A stretch of 5,874 nt of DNA from Clostridium sp. CAG:245 (GTDB lineage Bacteria; Bacillota; Clostridia; TANB77; CAG-508): the NCBI GenBank assembly GCA_000435175.1, contig FR880047.1, positions 11,181 to 17,054 on the forward strand, read 5' to 3'. Within the stretch, counting starts at the first letter, position 1; each line of letters starts with the position of its first letter. Positions 5,754 through 5,874 of this stretch are shown here, in pieces. Below the pieces are notes generated by a model that saw only the letters and a list, made by a program, of their open reading frames with translations, searched no databases and was not told the origin of the DNA. A program made the translations under genes and the position numbers.

Positions 5754-5782
5754 ATTATATCACTTTGTGTTAATTATTTTAA
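5754..5782 (-). promoter_or_regulatory. Sigma-A promoter of the ASCH-sirtuin-HAD operon
   Basis: The minus strand has TTAAAA (5777-5782), a 17-base spacer and a perfect TATAAT (5754-5759), preceded by TGA, an extended -10. Transcription would begin about 80 bases before the ASCH ATG at 5668. An A+T-rich near-palindrome (5779-5792) overlaps the -35 box. Confidence 0.65.
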
Positions 5783-5792
5783 TACATATTAA
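5779..5792. repeat. Near-palindrome overlapping the operon -35 box
   Basis: TTAATA-CA-TATTAA is symmetric except for the two central bases, and GTTAAT/ATTAAC arms (5769-5774 and 5788-5793) form a wider inverted repeat. The position would suit an operator, but A+T-only palindromes arise easily by chance in this genome. Confidence 0.3.
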
Positions 5793-5801
5793 CGCTTTTC
5801 T

Positions 5802-5874
5802 TTATATTTTATCTATGACAATAGCGTAAAATACTTGGTTTTTCAATTCTTGGTATGACCTTCGGGTTATTAGG
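5802..5874 (-). other. Possible 3' end of an upstream gene; frame unresolved
   Basis: Two minus-strand frames run open from the right edge: one for 21 codons to a TAA at 5809-5811, the other for 23 codons to a TAA at 5802-5804. Either could be the last residues of a gene beyond the window, or neither. No family can be recognised from so short a piece, and no terminator is visible between here and the promoter at 5754-5782. Confidence 0.2.

Noticed and set aside
5855..5874. The minus strand contains TAACCCGAAGGTC, like the anticodon stem and variable loop of bacterial tRNA-Met/fMet.
   Set aside because: The bases that follow do not form a T-arm: there is no TTCRA loop and no pairing for the ATACC arm. 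The anticodon position would read AAT. The rest of any tRNA lies outside the window, so no tRNA or attachment-site remnant can be claimed.

Overview
The window looks like a chromosomal segment of a low-GC Gram-positive bacterium, most likely a gut-associated member of the Clostridia. The evidence is the strong A+T richness (GC about 30% by eye), consistent AGGAGG-type ribosome binding sites, sigma-A promoters with extended -10 boxes, U-tailed hairpin terminators, and the gene families present: a bile salt hydrolase very like the clostridial enzymes, a CmpB-family membrane protein, a YqeG-like HAD phosphatase and a small heat-shock protein with a CIRCE-like operator. No mobile element, CRISPR array or intact RNA gene was seen.

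All seven recognisable genes lie on the minus strand, so transcription runs from right to left. From right to left: (1) possible remains of an upstream gene at the right edge, frame unresolved; (2) a promoter with a perfect TATAAT, then three closely spaced genes that look like one operon: an ASCH-domain protein, a Sir2-type NAD-dependent deacylase and a YqeG-like HAD phosphatase; (3) a small heat-shock protein (Hsp20) with its own promoter, whose -35 box is covered by a degenerate CIRCE (HrcA operator), and a clear terminator; (4) a choloylglycine hydrolase/bile salt hydrolase with its own promoter and a probable terminator; (5) a CmpB-type multi-pass membrane protein with a long charged cytoplasmic tail, its own promoter and a strong terminator; (6) the N-terminal 286 residues of a DadA/YhfW-like FAD oxidoreductase, cut off by the left edge.

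Apart from the ASCH-sirtuin-HAD group the genes appear to be independent transcription units. Bile salt hydrolase, an HrcA-type heat-shock gene and a sirtuin fit a host-associated anaerobe coping with stress, but nothing shows that they act in a common pathway. I found no convincing undescribed system. The best leads are the CIRCE-like control of hsp20 with a second dyad in its leader, the co-transcription of an ASCH protein with a sirtuin, and an Asp-to-Asn change in the HAD phosphatase metal-binding motif. Two starts are set to internal ATG codons rather than the longest TTG-initiated frame, because the ribosome binding sites support the ATGs.
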